From the NCBI GenBank assembly GCA_020741275.1, contig DYZK01000076.1:1-35031 (forward strand): a stretch of DNA of 35,031 bases. The letters are read 5' to 3'. Position numbers and translations under genes: made by a program. Shown here one piece after another: positions 22,252 to 30,449 of the stretch. The notes under the pieces were generated by a model. That model worked only from the letters and a program-made list of their open reading frames with translations, did no database searches and was not told where the DNA came from. This stretch comes from Corynebacterium urealyticum (lineage in GTDB: Bacteria; Actinomycetota; Actinomycetes; Mycobacteriales; Mycobacteriaceae). Within the stretch, counting starts at the first letter, position 1. Every line of letters begins with the position of its first letter.

Positions 22252-22289
22252 AAAGGGCCTGCCGGAGACTCCCGGCAGGCCCTTTACTC
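22252..22289 (+). terminator. Rho-independent terminator of the pst operon
   Basis: AAAGGGCCTGCCGG (22252-22265) pairs perfectly over 14 bp with CCGGCAGGCCCTTT (22272-22285) around a 6-nt loop, with a short T run included in the stem end. Confidence 0.85.
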
Positions 22290-22410
22290 GTCCATAACTC
22301 CCGTGCACGCACCGGCCGCGGGTCCCGCCCGGAACATCAAACACTCAAGCGCTTCAGGCCAACCCTCGAGCTCAGCCTCAGCGGCCACGCCCTCAACCGG
22401 TACTCAGTGG

Positions 22411-22416
22411 TAAGAC
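22411..22416 (+). promoter_or_regulatory. Possible -10 element of a leaderless promoter
   Basis: TAAGAC ends 7 nt before the ATG at 22424. It is a poor match on its own; the constant 7-nt spacing is the main support. Confidence 0.3.
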
Positions 22417-22423
22417 GGGGGTC

Positions 22424-23425
22424 ATGACTACATCGAATCCCACCCCACTGTCCCTGATCGACTTCGCGATGATCTTCGACGGCGAACGCCCCGGCGCTTC
22501 CTTCGAGCGCTCGGTGAGCTTCGCCCAGCGCGCCGAAGAGCTCGGCTTCAAGCGCATCTGGTACGCCGAGCATCACAACATGCGCTCCATCGCCAGCTCC
22601 GCGCCAGCGGTGCTCATCGCCCACGTCGCAGCGAACACCAACTCCATCAACCTGGGTGCGGGCGGCGTCATGCTGCCGAACCACTCCCCTCTGGTGGTCG
22701 CCGAGCAGTTCGGCACCCTCGCGGAGCTGCACCCGGGTCGCATCGACCTGGGCCTTGGCCGGGCCCCTGGCACCGACCAGAACACCCTCCGCGCCCTGCG
22801 CCGCGACCCGCGCAACGCGGAGAACTTCCCCAGCGACGTCGCCGAACTCAACGGCTACCTCACGGATCGCTCCGTCATCCCAGGGGTGCGGGCGGTCCCC
22901 GGCGCGGGGACGAACGTGCCGCTCTATATCCTCGGATCCTCCCTCTTCGGCGCCCAGCTCGCCGCGAAGCTGGGCCTGCCGTACTCCTTCGCCTCCCACT
23001 TCGCGCCCGCCGCGCTCGAGCAGGCGGTCAGCGTGTACCGGGAGAACTACCAGCCCTCCCCTGAGCACCCGGAGCCTTATGTGATCGCCGCGGTCAACGT
23101 CACAGCCGCCGATACCGAGGATGACGCGCTCGAGCAGCACAAGCAGGTCGGCCGCAAGCGCGTCCGCGAAATGGCTTCCCGCGGCGGGCGGACCTTTACC
23201 GACGAGGAGCTGGATCTGGTTATCCAGTCCCCCGGTGGTCAGCAGATTCTCGACATGCTGCGTTACACGGCGATGGGCACGGGCGAGCAGGTGCGGGAGT
23301 ACCTCGAGTGGTTCACCCAGCATGCCCAGGCCGACGAGCTGATGATTTCCCTTAACGCACCGTCGGGTGATCAGCAGCGTCGCGGGATGGAGATCCTGTC
23401 TGACGCGTGGGGCCTGTCCTCCTAA
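22424..23425 (+). CDS. Luciferase-like flavin oxidoreductase (YhbW/MsnO8-type)
   Basis: A 333-residue LLM-family TIM-barrel enzyme. 'SFAQRAEELGFKRIWYAEHHNMRSIASSAPAVLIAHVAANT' and 'GAGGVMLPNHSPLVVAEQFGTLAELHPGRIDLGLGRAPGTD' are the conserved blocks of the group containing E. coli YhbW. It should use FMNH2 or F420; the substrate is unknown. It belongs to a different subgroup from the LLM protein at 3242-4267. A GGGGGTC precedes the ATG, so either a leaderless or a weakly led start is possible. It stands alone after the pst terminator, and its last 74 nt overlap the convergent AbrB-family gene. Confidence 0.88.
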   Translation: MTTSNPTPLSLIDFAMIFDGERPGASFERSVSFAQRAEELGFKRIWYAEHHNMRSIASSAPAVLIAHVAANTNSINLGAGGVMLPNHSPLVVAEQFGTLAELHPGRIDLGLGRAPGTDQNTLRALRRDPRNAENFPSDVAELNGYLTDRSVIPGVRAVPGAGTNVPLYILGSSLFGAQLAAKLGLPYSFASHFAPAALEQAVSVYRENYQPSPEHPEPYVIAAVNVTAADTEDDALEQHKQVGRKRVREMASRGGRTFTDEELDLVIQSPGGQQILDMLRYTAMGTGEQVREYLEWFTQHAQADELMISLNAPSGDQQRRGMEILSDAWGLSS

Positions 23426-24539
23426 GCCAGTCAATCACCGTGGGGGCAAACGCCCCTGCGATGAGCATCACCAGGACGCGCAGAACCTGCACCACCGTCA
23501 CCAGCGGGTCGGAGCCCGAATCGTGGGCGAAGGCCAGCACGGCGTACACTCCGCCCGGGACGGTGGCCAGGTAGGCGTCCAAAATGTCGAAATCGCTGGT
23601 CCACGCGATGAACCAGCCGGTGGCCAGGGAGCTTGCCACCATGAGCAATAGCACGCCCAGCAGCATCGGCAGCGCTGCGCTGAACTGCCGCAGCGCCCCC
23701 TTGGTGAGGGTGCCGCCGGCCTGGATGCCGATGATCGCATAGGCCAGATTTACGGCCAGGCCCTCGGGGAGCACGAACTCCTGGGGTACTCCCGCAGCGA
23801 TCGCTGCCACGACTACCGCCATAGAGACGATCAGGTAGGGGCTTGGGATCTTGAACAGCGGGCCGGTGGCCTTCACGATCAGCCACACGAGCAGCCCAAC
23901 GGCCAGGGCACCCAGCACGCCCTGCCAGGGGGTACGCCAGAAACTCCCTGCAGCAGCCACCACCCCGCCCCACAGGCCAGGATCCACGGCACCGGACGAC
24001 TCCCCCACGCCGGCAGTACCAACGCTGTCTGCGCCCGGCGCATCCGAATAAGCGGACAGCCACGCGACCATCCCAGGCAGGGTGAACACAATGACCGTGA
24101 GCCGCAGGTACTGCGTCAGGGTGACGAACTGCACATCCGCGCGCACGTCCCGGGCAATCAACACCATCCCGGAGGCCCCGCCCGCGAGGGTAGCCAGCAG
24201 ACCGGTTGCGCCATCCACCCTGTTGACCCGGTGCAGCAGCCACGCACCGAACGCACACACCACCAGCGTGACCACCAGGGAGAGCGCGGCCGGAGCCAGA
24301 TAACTGGCCACCTGGCCGCCACTGACGGTGGCCAACGGACCCGCGCACAACATTGCAATGAGCACCTGGGCGGGCGTCATCAAGAAGGCAGGGGGAATCG
24401 TCGCCCGGCCGCTGAACACGGCGTCGGCACCGAAGACGATCAGAAAAGCAAAAATCCACGCCGCGGGAACCCCGATGGCGGTGCACACAAGTGCCAACGC
24501 CAGCGAGATCGCACTCAGCGTGGAAATTCGACCAAACAA
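23352..24539 (-). CDS. AbrB-family (AbrB duplication) membrane protein, putative transporter
   Basis: A 395-residue polytopic membrane protein with about ten helices in two similar halves. Each half has a glycine-rich 'TGLLATLAGGASGMVLIARD' or 'DAYLATVPGGVYAVLAFAHD' motif, typical of the AbrB duplication family (formerly annotated ammonia monooxygenase). The role is poorly established; some members affect sensitivity to inhibitors. The two halves are joined by a polar loop rich in G, S and V (about 168-190). The predicted start is a TTG at 24539 with no good ribosome-binding site, so the true start is uncertain. The C-terminal 25 residues are polar and coded opposite the end of the LLM gene. 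The upstream DUF3618 gene is 13 nt away on the same strand, suggesting an operon. Confidence 0.82.
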   Translation of the reverse strand: MFGRISTLSAISLALALVCTAIGVPAAWIFAFLIVFGADAVFSGRATIPPAFLMTPAQVLIAMLCAGPLATVSGGQVASYLAPAALSLVVTLVVCAFGAWLLHRVNRVDGATGLLATLAGGASGMVLIARDVRADVQFVTLTQYLRLTVIVFTLPGMVAWLSAYSDAPGADSVGTAGVGESSGAVDPGLWGGVVAAAGSFWRTPWQGVLGALAVGLLVWLIVKATGPLFKIPSPYLIVSMAVVVAAIAAGVPQEFVLPEGLAVNLAYAIIGIQAGGTLTKGALRQFSAALPMLLGVLLLMVASSLATGWFIAWTSDFDILDAYLATVPGGVYAVLAFAHDSGSDPLVTVVQVLRVLVMLIAGAFAPTVIDWLRRTGPTRQTGSPSRDAADHPTVR

Positions 24540-24552
24540 GCCGAATCTTCAG

Positions 24553-24837
24553 CTAGCGGGTCGAAGCGAGCAGGCGCTGGATCTCACGGACCTGCTTCTT
24601 CTCCTTGCGCTTGGAGGAAACGGTTGCGGCGACGAGCAGGACGACACCAGCGGCCACCCCTCCAAGCACCATCTGAACCTTCGGCTCGCGCAGGAAATCG
24701 GAGACCTGCCCACGAGCATCATCTGCGAGGTTCTTCGGATCGGCGCGAAACGCGAGTTCGTCCAGCGTCTTGGCCAGCTGGTTGCGGGTGCGCTCAATGT
24801 CACGCTCGATAGCGTCGATACTCCGTGCCACGGACAT
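24553..24837 (-). CDS. DUF3618 membrane-anchored protein
   Basis: A 94-residue protein. The N-terminal half 'SIDAIERDIERTRNQLAKTLDEL' is a charged helix that may form a coiled coil, the signature of DUF3618. Residues about 56-75 ('MVLGGVAAGVVLLVAATVS') are a membrane segment, followed by a basic tail 'SKRKEKKQVREIQ' which keeps the C-terminus in the cytoplasm. Function unknown. It lies divergent from bcp, as Rv2520c does from Rv2521. The ATG at 24837 has AGGGAG 4 nt upstream; longer frames reach back into non-coding sequence. Confidence 0.88.
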   Translation of the reverse strand: MSVARSIDAIERDIERTRNQLAKTLDELAFRADPKNLADDARGQVSDFLREPKVQMVLGGVAAGVVLLVAATVSSKRKEKKQVREIQRLLASTR

Positions 24838-24879
24838 ACTCCCTAAAAGACGGTAATAATCAGTCGTTTCTTCTGAACA

Positions 24880-24885
24880 ATTGTA
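24880..24885 (-). promoter_or_regulatory. -10 element for DUF3618
   Basis: TACAAT on the minus strand, a near-consensus -10, lies 42 nt before the ATG at 24837. It overlaps the small palindrome ACAATTGT (24877-24884). Confidence 0.5.
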
Positions 24886-24933
24886 GAGGATACGCAGCCT
24901 TCGCGTGCGAAAGCCCACGGCTAGGCATCCGCG

Positions 24934-24939
24934 TAGGCT
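24934..24939 (+). promoter_or_regulatory. -10 element of a leaderless promoter (bcp)
   Basis: TAGGCT ends 7 nt before the bcp ATG at 24947, so the transcript should begin at or next to the start codon. Confidence 0.5.
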
Positions 24940-24946
24940 GGGCGGC

Positions 24947-25435
24947 ATGACGAAGAACAATGACACAGCAAATATCCGCCTCACCGAGGGCGACGAAGCT
25001 CCGGGCTTCGCGCTCACCTCTGACAAGGGTGAGACGATCGATCTGAAGGACTACCGCGGCAAAAAGGTGCTCGTGTACTTCTACCCGCGAGCCAACACCC
25101 CGGGCTGCACAAAGGAAGCCTGCGACTTCCGCGACTCTTTGGCCCAGCTGAACGACCAGAACATCGACGTGGTGGGGATTTCCCCAGATAAGCCAGAGGC
25201 CCTGGCAAAGTTCCGCGATAAGTACGAGCTGACTTTCCCGCTGCTCTCCGACCCGGACAAGGCCGTCATGACGGGCTATGGCGCCTTCGGTGAGAAGAAG
25301 AACTACGGCAAGATCGTCCAGGGCGTAATCCGCTCGACCTTCCTCGTCGACGAGGAGGGCAAGGTCGCCCTGGCCCGCTACAACGTCAAGGCCACCGGGC
25401 ACGTCGCCCGCATCATGAAGGAGCTCGAGCTCTAG
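24947..25435 (+). CDS. bcp: Thiol peroxidase Bcp (peroxiredoxin Q)
   Basis: A 162-residue atypical 2-Cys peroxiredoxin. 'FYPRANTPGCTKEACDFRD' places the peroxidatic Cys at 54 and a resolving Cys at 59, the PrxQ spacing of four residues between them. 'VVGISPDKPEALAKFRDKY' and 'STFLVDEEGKV' complete the thioredoxin fold. It reduces peroxides in the cytoplasm using thioredoxin. The ATG at 24947 has no ribosome-binding site but a -10 element 7 nt upstream. It is divergent from DUF3618; tRNA-Leu follows 88 nt after the stop. Confidence 0.95.
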   Translation: MTKNNDTANIRLTEGDEAPGFALTSDKGETIDLKDYRGKKVLVYFYPRANTPGCTKEACDFRDSLAQLNDQNIDVVGISPDKPEALAKFRDKYELTFPLLSDPDKAVMTGYGAFGEKKNYGKIVQGVIRSTFLVDEEGKVALARYNVKATGHVARIMKELEL

Positions 25436-25487
25436 GACGTCTCCCCTGGGGGCCGTAGCCAGTTCGGTTGCGGTCCCGCGGCGTTGC

Positions 25488-25493
25488 TATAGT
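25488..25493 (+). promoter_or_regulatory. -10 element for tRNA-Leu
   Basis: TATAGT lies 36 nt before the mature tRNA-Leu 5' end and is identical to the -10 in the tRNA-His and tRNA-Lys promoters. Confidence 0.55.
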
Positions 25494-25523
25494 GTTCCTA
25501 GCCGTGGCGGATAACCGCCACCT

Positions 25524-25608
<85 letters not shown>

Positions 25609-25620
25609 TATTTCCCCTTG

Positions 25621-25653
25621 TGACCGCCGGATTTCCCCATTCGGCGGTCATTT
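25621..25653 (+). terminator. Terminator after tRNA-Leu
   Basis: TGACCGCCG (25621-25629) pairs perfectly with CGGCGGTCA (25642-25650) around a 12-nt loop and is followed by TTT. The T run is short. Confidence 0.65.
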
Positions 25654-25673
25654 GGATTCACCCCCGTGGTGGG

Positions 25674-25679
25674 TAGACT
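25674..25679 (+). promoter_or_regulatory. -10 element before the LprD-like gene
   Basis: TAGACT ends 8 nt before the GTG at 25688. The intervening GGGAG could instead act as a ribosome-binding site, so this start is only possibly leaderless. Confidence 0.4.
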
Positions 25680-25687
25680 CGGGAGCT

Positions 25688-26131
25688 GTGAAGGAATCGC
25701 GCGAACACCAGGCCCCGAAAGAGCCCTTTCCCCTGCGCGTGCGCATTGTGCAGATTATCTTTCTCGCACTCGGCGTGATCGCCACGCTGCTGCTCGCGTG
25801 GTGGCAATACGAACGCTGGCAATCCACCAGCGGCTCCTTCCAGAACCTGGGCTACGCACTCCAGTGGCCAATCTTCGGCATCTTCCTTGTCGTCACCTAC
25901 CGCAAGTACATCGAATACGAGCGGGAACGCCTGCTCGGCGACGACGAGGCCGCCGTCGAGAAATACGCGGAAGACCAGCTCACGGAGGTCCCGGAGGACT
26001 TCCTGGCCCCCACCGCAAAGCAACGCCCCGAAGCCGCGGAGGTCTTCGAGGATCACCGCAGGCGGGAGGCCCGCTCGGCGCCGCTACCCGCCCAGGAAGA
26101 CCGCAGAAAGCGCCAGTCCGACGAGGGTTAG
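25688..26131 (+). CDS. LprD-like conserved membrane protein
   Basis: A 147-residue protein with two membrane segments: residues about 20-40 ('IVQIIFLALGVIATLLLAWWQY') and 53-72 ('NLGYALQWPIFGIFLVVTYRKY'). The block 'GSFQNLGYALQWPIFGIF' is strongly conserved in actinobacteria, and a homologous gene pairs with DUF3817 in M. tuberculosis (Rv1343c lprD with Rv1342c). Unlike a lipoprotein it has no lipobox cysteine here. The C-terminal 60 or so residues are charged and rich in E, R and P. Function unknown. The GTG at 25688 is preferred over a frame starting at 25652, which overlaps the tRNA-Leu terminator. Confidence 0.78.
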   Translation: MKESREHQAPKEPFPLRVRIVQIIFLALGVIATLLLAWWQYERWQSTSGSFQNLGYALQWPIFGIFLVVTYRKYIEYERERLLGDDEAAVEKYAEDQLTEVPEDFLAPTAKQRPEAAEVFEDHRRREARSAPLPAQEDRRKRQSDEG

Positions 26132-26186
26132 CGCCCGCACGCTCGATTCCGGATAATCCACCCCAACCGTAGAGGGAGAATAAGAG

Positions 26187-26567
26187 ATGACGCAGCCAGC
26201 CTCGCCCCAGCCAGCGGGCGCCAAGATCCACCCGGCACGCCAGCAACGGGTCGCTAAGGCCCTGAAGTGGTACTCGGTCATGGCGATCGCCACCGGTATC
26301 TGGCTGCTCGTTCTGGTCATGGAGATGATCTTCAAGTACCTGATCCTGGGCAGCGATAACACCCCGGCCTGGTTCTCCTATATCGGCCCGGCCCACGGCA
26401 TTTTCTTCATGCTTTACTGCATCACCTGCCTGGATCTGGGCACTAAGGCGCGCTGGGAGCCCAGCAAGTGGCTGACCACCATCCTTGCCGGCGTGGTCCC
26501 GCTGCTGAGCTTCTTCGTCGAGCACAAGCGTCGCGTCGAGGTGAAGGAAGCCTTCGCGCTGAGCTAA
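26187..26567 (+). CDS. DUF3817 integral membrane protein
   Basis: A 126-residue protein with three hydrophobic segments, about 28-50, 62-85 and 96-112, and the DUF3817 features 'ATGIWLLVLVMEMIFKY', 'GPAHGIFFMLYCITCLDL' and 'VEHKRRVE' near the C-terminus. The family is common in actinobacteria and unassigned in function. An AGGGAG ribosome-binding site lies 10 nt before the ATG. It is 55 nt downstream of the LprD-like gene and probably cotranscribed with it, as in M. tuberculosis. It is convergent with the M20D gene. Confidence 0.9.
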   Translation: MTQPASPQPAGAKIHPARQQRVAKALKWYSVMAIATGIWLLVLVMEMIFKYLILGSDNTPAWFSYIGPAHGIFFMLYCITCLDLGTKARWEPSKWLTTILAGVVPLLSFFVEHKRRVEVKEAFALS

Positions 26568-26571
26568 GCCT

Positions 26572-26615
26572 CGGGCAACCCCCGCCTGGATTAATCGACC
26601 TGAATTAATCGCCCG
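26572..26615. terminator. Weak bidirectional hairpin between DUF3817 and the M20D gene
   Basis: GATTAAT (26589-26595) pairs with ATTAATC (26604-26610), overlapping the M20D stop codon; CGGGC (26572-26576) and GCCCG (26611-26615) could close it. It is AT-rich and weak but sits where a shared terminator is expected. Confidence 0.3.
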
Positions 26616-27960
26616 GTGCAGTTTCGATCTGCGCCGCGGCGATTTCTTTTTGCGTTGGCTGCTGTCGCAACTCTTCCGGGCTGGAGGTATCCGGCCAGCT
26701 GCGCTGCAGGCAGGCCAGAATCGCGACCGCCGCGGCCTCCGTGGCCACCGGCAGCGTGCCCAGATCTGGCAAGAAGCCCGGGTTGTGATTGGTCGGAATG
26801 TCGATATCCAACCGACCCGCTTCCTCGGCCCGCTGCCACTGGCGCCGCGGCGTAATACCCACGGTCCACAGCAGATAAGGTACCCCGAAGTGCTTAGGGA
26901 TCACCGAGAAATCCTCGGAGGCCGTCCACGGCTCCATGTCCAGGCTGTTTTCTGTGAAGCGCTCGTCGAAGGCGGGCCGCACGGTCTCGAAGGCCTCAGC
27001 CGCATTATCGGTCGCCCCCAGCATGCCGACGAATTTAAAACTCGGCTCCCGGTCCGCGCCCGCTGCCTGAGCCTCGGCGCGCACGATCCGCTTGATCGCG
27101 GCTACCACGCGCTTGCGCAGGTCCTCGTCGTAGAAACGGCAGCTCAGGGAGATCTTCGCCGAATCCGGGATCACGTTATTGGCCTTACCCGCCTCCACGG
27201 ACGCGACCGTGACCACGGCGAACTGCCCCGGCGGGACCTCCCGGGACACGATCGTCTGCAGGCGCATGACGGTGGATGCCGCCAGCACCACAGGATCAAC
27301 CGAACGGTGCGGCATCGAGGCGTGCGCACCGCGCCCGTACAGAGTGATTTCGATGGTGGTCGAGGAGGTCATCACCGGGCCCGGCGCGGTGTAGATCTCG
27401 CCCGCCGGCCCCGCGACGACGTGCTGCGCCAGACACACATCCGGGCGCGGAATGATCTGGTCCAGCCCATCGGAGACCATGCGGTGCGCACCCACCGCGG
27501 CCTCCTCCGCTGGCTGGAAGAGCGCGATGACGGTACCGGACCAGTCGTCCCGGGTCGCATCCAGGATCGCCATGGCTCCCAGCAGCGAGCTGGTGTGGTG
27601 GTCGTGGCCGCAGGCATGCATCGTGGGCACCCGCTGACCCTCCGCGTTGAGCTGGGAATGCTTCGAGGCGTAGTCCACCTCGGTGGCTTCGGCGACGGGC
27701 AGGCCGTCGAAGTCCGCGCGCATGAGCACGGTCGGGCCGTCGCCGTTGCGCAGCACCGCGGTGATGCCGTAGCCGCCGATACCGGTCGTGACCGCCCAGT
27801 CGGGGAAGCGCTGCAGCTCCTCCTCGATACGCTGGGCAGTCTGCTCCTCCGCCCCCGAGAGCTCCGGGTGGGCGTGGAGGTGTTTATACAGGTCCTCCTG
27901 CCAGCTCAGATCTGCCGCGGCGTTGGCGACGATCGTGCTCGGGGTGGGTGGAGCGGTCAC
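26605..27960 (-). CDS. M20D-family amidohydrolase (aminoacylase-like)
   Basis: A 451-residue zinc amidohydrolase. Metal-binding motifs are 'MRADFDGLPV', 'MHACGHDHHTSSLLGA' (Cys117, His119), 'ALFQPAEEAAVGA' and 'WTASEDFSVIP'. The dimerisation domain starts near residue 205 ('IEITLYGRGAHASMP'). The family hydrolyses N-acyl amino acids and related amides. Several segments, such as 'LQTIVSREVPP' and 'IKRIVRAEAQAAG', closely resemble the corynebacterial N-acyl-glutamine aminoacylase AgaA as I recall it, but the protein is longer by about 40 C-terminal residues and substrate cannot be called. The start is GTG at 27960 behind AAAGGAAG. In M. tuberculosis no such gene sits between DUF3817 and rdgB. 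Confidence 0.87.
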   Translation of the reverse strand: MTAPPTPSTIVANAAADLSWQEDLYKHLHAHPELSGAEEQTAQRIEEELQRFPDWAVTTGIGGYGITAVLRNGDGPTVLMRADFDGLPVAEATEVDYASKHSQLNAEGQRVPTMHACGHDHHTSSLLGAMAILDATRDDWSGTVIALFQPAEEAAVGAHRMVSDGLDQIIPRPDVCLAQHVVAGPAGEIYTAPGPVMTSSTTIEITLYGRGAHASMPHRSVDPVVLAASTVMRLQTIVSREVPPGQFAVVTVASVEAGKANNVIPDSAKISLSCRFYDEDLRKRVVAAIKRIVRAEAQAAGADREPSFKFVGMLGATDNAAEAFETVRPAFDERFTENSLDMEPWTASEDFSVIPKHFGVPYLLWTVGITPRRQWQRAEEAGRLDIDIPTNHNPGFLPDLGTLPVATEAAAVAILACLQRSWPDTSSPEELRQQPTQKEIAAAQIETAPGD

Positions 27961-28042
27961 GGTGCACTTCCTTTCTTGCGTTCGACCTTATTGCGCGCTG
28001 GGTCCCCCGGTGGCGTTTTCGCCCACGCGGGATCTGGCTGGT

Positions 28043-28681
28043 CTACTGCGCGGACTGAGCCAGCGCGCGCAGCGCTGGAACCAGTTGCTGCAGCGCCTTG
28101 CCGCGGTGGGACAGCTCGTCCTTACGCTCCGGGGTGAGTTCCGCGGAGGACTGCCCCGGCGCTTCCGCGGGCTCGAAGAGCGGGTCGTAACCAAAGCCGT
28201 TGGTGCCCTGCTCAGCCCGCAGAATTCGGCCCTCCCACTCGCCGGTGACTGCCATCTCGGGCGCCAGGCCGGCGGCGTCCGCAATCTCGGCGGGAAGAGC
28301 GAGCACGCAAGAAGAGACGAAGCGGGCGGCACGTCGGTCATCGGGAACGTCAGAGAGCTGGGCTAAAAGCAGCCGGTTGTTCTCGGCGTCCTCCCCGTGG
28401 GCCCCGCACCAGCGGGCCGACAGCACCCCGGGCATACCGTTGAGCGCGTCGGCAGCGAGGCCGGAATCATCCGCAACGGTGGGCAGACCAGCGTGCCGTA
28501 CCCCGTCGAGGGCCTTGATCCGAGCGTTGGCCTCAAAGGTCGCGCCGGTCTCCGGGGTCTCCGGATACTCCGGCACGTCCGCGAGGCTGAGCAGCTCGAT
28601 GCCCTCGACGTTGGCCGCCGCGAGCACCCGCTGCAGCTCCGCGAGCTTCTTCCTATTTCTGGACGCCACCAGCACCTGCAT
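28043..28681 (-). CDS. rdgB: dITP/XTP pyrophosphatase RdgB
   Basis: A 212-residue Ham1/RdgB enzyme that removes non-canonical purine nucleotides (XTP, ITP, dITP) from the pool. 'VLVASRNRKKLAEL' is the N-terminal nucleotide-binding motif, 'VADDSGLAADALNGMPGVLSARW' the central one with its catalytic Asp, and 'GTNGFGYDPLFEP' and 'LSHRGKALQQL' complete the active site. The ATG at 28681 follows a strong AAGGAGG. It is 34 nt downstream of rph on the same strand, an arrangement also found in mycobacteria. Confidence 0.96.
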   Translation of the reverse strand: MQVLVASRNRKKLAELQRVLAAANVEGIELLSLADVPEYPETPETGATFEANARIKALDGVRHAGLPTVADDSGLAADALNGMPGVLSARWCGAHGEDAENNRLLLAQLSDVPDDRRAARFVSSCVLALPAEIADAAGLAPEMAVTGEWEGRILRAEQGTNGFGYDPLFEPAEAPGQSSAELTPERKDELSHRGKALQQLVPALRALAQSAQ

Positions 28682-28715
28682 TGCGTCCTCCTTCCGCGTG
28701 GTCCGTGGGATTGTT

Positions 28716-29489
28716 CTAGAGCGTGACCGGGCCGGAAGCCGGGTCCGTGTTCAGCGCGCGTTCCTGCAGCTCGATCAGCTGGTGCAGGCCGCCCTCCGCC
28801 AGGTCGAGCATGGTGTTGAGCTCCTCGCGGTCGAATTCTGCGGCCTCGCCGGTGCCCTGGATCTCCACGAAGCGACCGGCCTTGGTCATCACGACGTTCA
28901 TGTCCACGTCCGCCCGGGAGTCCTCCTCATAAGGCAGGTCGAGGCAGGCTACACCGTCGATGATGCCCACGGAGACGGCAGCGACGGGGTCGCGCAGCGG
29001 CGTGCCCGGCACAACACCCTGCTCCTGCAGGTAGGCCAGGGCGTCAGCGAGAGCGACATAGGCGCCGGTGATCGCGGCGGTGCGAGTACCGCCATCGGCC
29101 TGCAGGACATCGCAGTCGATGGCGATGGTGTTCTCGCCCAGCTCTGTCAGATCCACCGCGGCGCGCAGGGCGCGGCCGACCAGGCGGGAAATCTCGTGGG
29201 TGCGGCCCTTGACCTTGCCGCGCATGGACTCGCGCGGCATACGCTCGTGGGTGGCAGACGGCAGCATCGCGTACTCCGCGGTGAGCCAGCCCTCGCCGGA
29301 GTCCCGCTTGAAGCGCGGCACGCCGAGCTCCACGCTGGCGGTGCACATCACCCGGGTATTCCCGAATTCGACGAGCACGCTGCCCGCCGGATTGGTGGTG
29401 AACCGGCGGGTGATTCGGATGTCGCGCAGCTGGTCGACGCTGCGGCCATCGGCGCGGGTATGGGTGCTTTGTTCTGGCGTATTAGACAT
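28716..29489 (-). CDS. rph: Ribonuclease PH
   Basis: A 257-residue phosphorolytic 3'-5' exoribonuclease that trims tRNA 3' ends. Conserved blocks are '[15 protein letters not shown]', '[12 protein letters not shown]', '[21 protein letters not shown]', '[20 protein letters not shown]' and '[19 protein letters not shown]'. Length is normal. It is part of the run MBL-rph-rdgB; rdgB follows after 34 nt. The ATG at 29489 has no ribosome-binding site, but a TACACT -10 element ends 7 nt upstream, so rph probably has its own leaderless promoter in the short gap after the upstream gene. Confidence 0.97.
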   Translation of the reverse strand: MSNTPEQSTHTRADGRSVDQLRDIRITRRFTTNPAGSVLVEFGNTRVMCTASVELGVPRFKRDSGEGWLTAEYAMLPSATHERMPRESMRGKVKGRTHEISRLVGRALRAAVDLTELGENTIAIDCDVLQADGGTRTAAITGAYVALADALAYLQEQGVVPGTPLRDPVAAVSVGIIDGVACLDLPYEEDSRADVDMNVVMTKAGRFVEIQGTGEAAEFDREELNTMLDLAEGGLHQLIELQERALNTDPASGPVTL

Positions 29490-29496
29490 GCCAGCC

Positions 29497-29502
29497 AGTG
29501 TA
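29497..29502 (-). promoter_or_regulatory. -10 element of a leaderless promoter (rph)
   Basis: TACACT on the minus strand ends 7 nt before the ATG at 29489 and starts 9 nt after the upstream stop codon. Confidence 0.5.
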
Positions 29503-29510
29503 GCGGGCGC

Positions 29511-30317
29511 TTAGGACTGCTCGCTGATACGCAGACCCGGTCGGGCAACCTCGATGGGGCCCGTGTAGTGGCGGGCGGCCGCTGCGCTGGTGGCGGCCTT
29601 ATCCCCCCATGGCGGAATGTGGGTCAGCACGAGCCGGCCCACGCCCGCTGCCTGGGCGGCTTCGCCAGCCTCCGCGCCGGAGAGGTGCATGCCCTCCGGC
29701 ATGGTCGCTCCCCCATCACCCCAGGTCGCCTCACAGACGAGAACGTCCGCCCCCGCGGCGATGCGCGCCAGGGCCGGGGTGGGTGCGGTGTCCCCGCTGT
29801 ACACAACGGAGAAGCCGGAAGAATCCTCGAAGCGGATGATGTATGCCTCGGTGGGGTGGATGGCGTCCACGGCATAGATCCGCAGGTCGCCGATGGTGTG
29901 ATGCGGCCAGTTCTCGGCGTCGAAATCGCTCTCCGGACCGACGACGTGGTCGAGGACCTCGAAGGTATCGGTGAGGTCGTCCGGCGCTTCCGGGGAGTCG
30001 GCGCTGGCCTGGCCGATGTGCATGGCTGCGATGCTCGGCCCGATCAGCTTGTGGCGAGTGCTCGCCGGCGCGAACGGGTGGTAGCGGCGCCACACCAGCA
30101 GGCTTGGGACGTCCGAACAGTGGTCGGCGTGCATGTGGGAGAGCACGACGTGGCAGTCGGAGGGGTCGATTCCCTCGTAGCGCTGCATCTGCTTAAGCAC
30201 CCCCGAGCCCAGGTCAACGACCACGCCCTCCCCCGCCGCGCTGCGCAGGAAATACCCTGAGGCCGCGGACGAAGGGCCCGGCACGCTTCCTGAACAACCC
30301 AACACAAGCATCTCCAT
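29511..30317 (-). CDS. Metallo-beta-lactamase-fold protein, Rv1339-like cyclic-nucleotide phosphodiesterase
   Basis: A 268-residue MBL-fold hydrolase. The zinc motif 'LSHMHADHCSD' (His61, His63, Asp65, His66) and 'VVYSGDTAPTPAL' with its metal Asp are present; 'LVLGCSGSVPGPSSAASGYFL' and 'LVLTHIPPW' match the group containing M. tuberculosis Rv1339, reported to be an atypical class II cAMP phosphodiesterase. That activity is inferred here from similarity and from the same gene order (murI upstream, rph downstream). The start could be the ATG at 30317 or at 30311; neither has a clear ribosome-binding site, and TATCCA lies 3 nt before the first, so a leaderless start at 30311 is possible. Confidence 0.88.
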   Translation of the reverse strand: MEMLVLGCSGSVPGPSSAASGYFLRSAAGEGVVVDLGSGVLKQMQRYEGIDPSDCHVVLSHMHADHCSDVPSLLVWRRYHPFAPASTRHKLIGPSIAAMHIGQASADSPEAPDDLTDTFEVLDHVVGPESDFDAENWPHHTIGDLRIYAVDAIHPTEAYIIRFEDSSGFSVVYSGDTAPTPALARIAAGADVLVCEATWGDGGATMPEGMHLSGAEAGEAAQAAGVGRLVLTHIPPWGDKAATSAAAARHYTGPIEVARPGLRISEQS

Positions 30318-30449
30318 AAGTGGATATTGTTTCACGATGCCCGGCGTTTTTCGATATTTGGGCAAGCTTTAGATCAGGTTTCGTTCAGCGGGGTGTTTCC
30401 GGGGCGGCGCAGGTCCGAGTCCGGAGCAGTTCCGCGGTGCCCTAGGTAC

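Noticed and set aside
28200..30260. Open frame of 686 codons on the plus strand across rdgB, rph and the MBL gene
   Set aside because: Three well-supported genes lie on the other strand; the frame is open only because of high GC.
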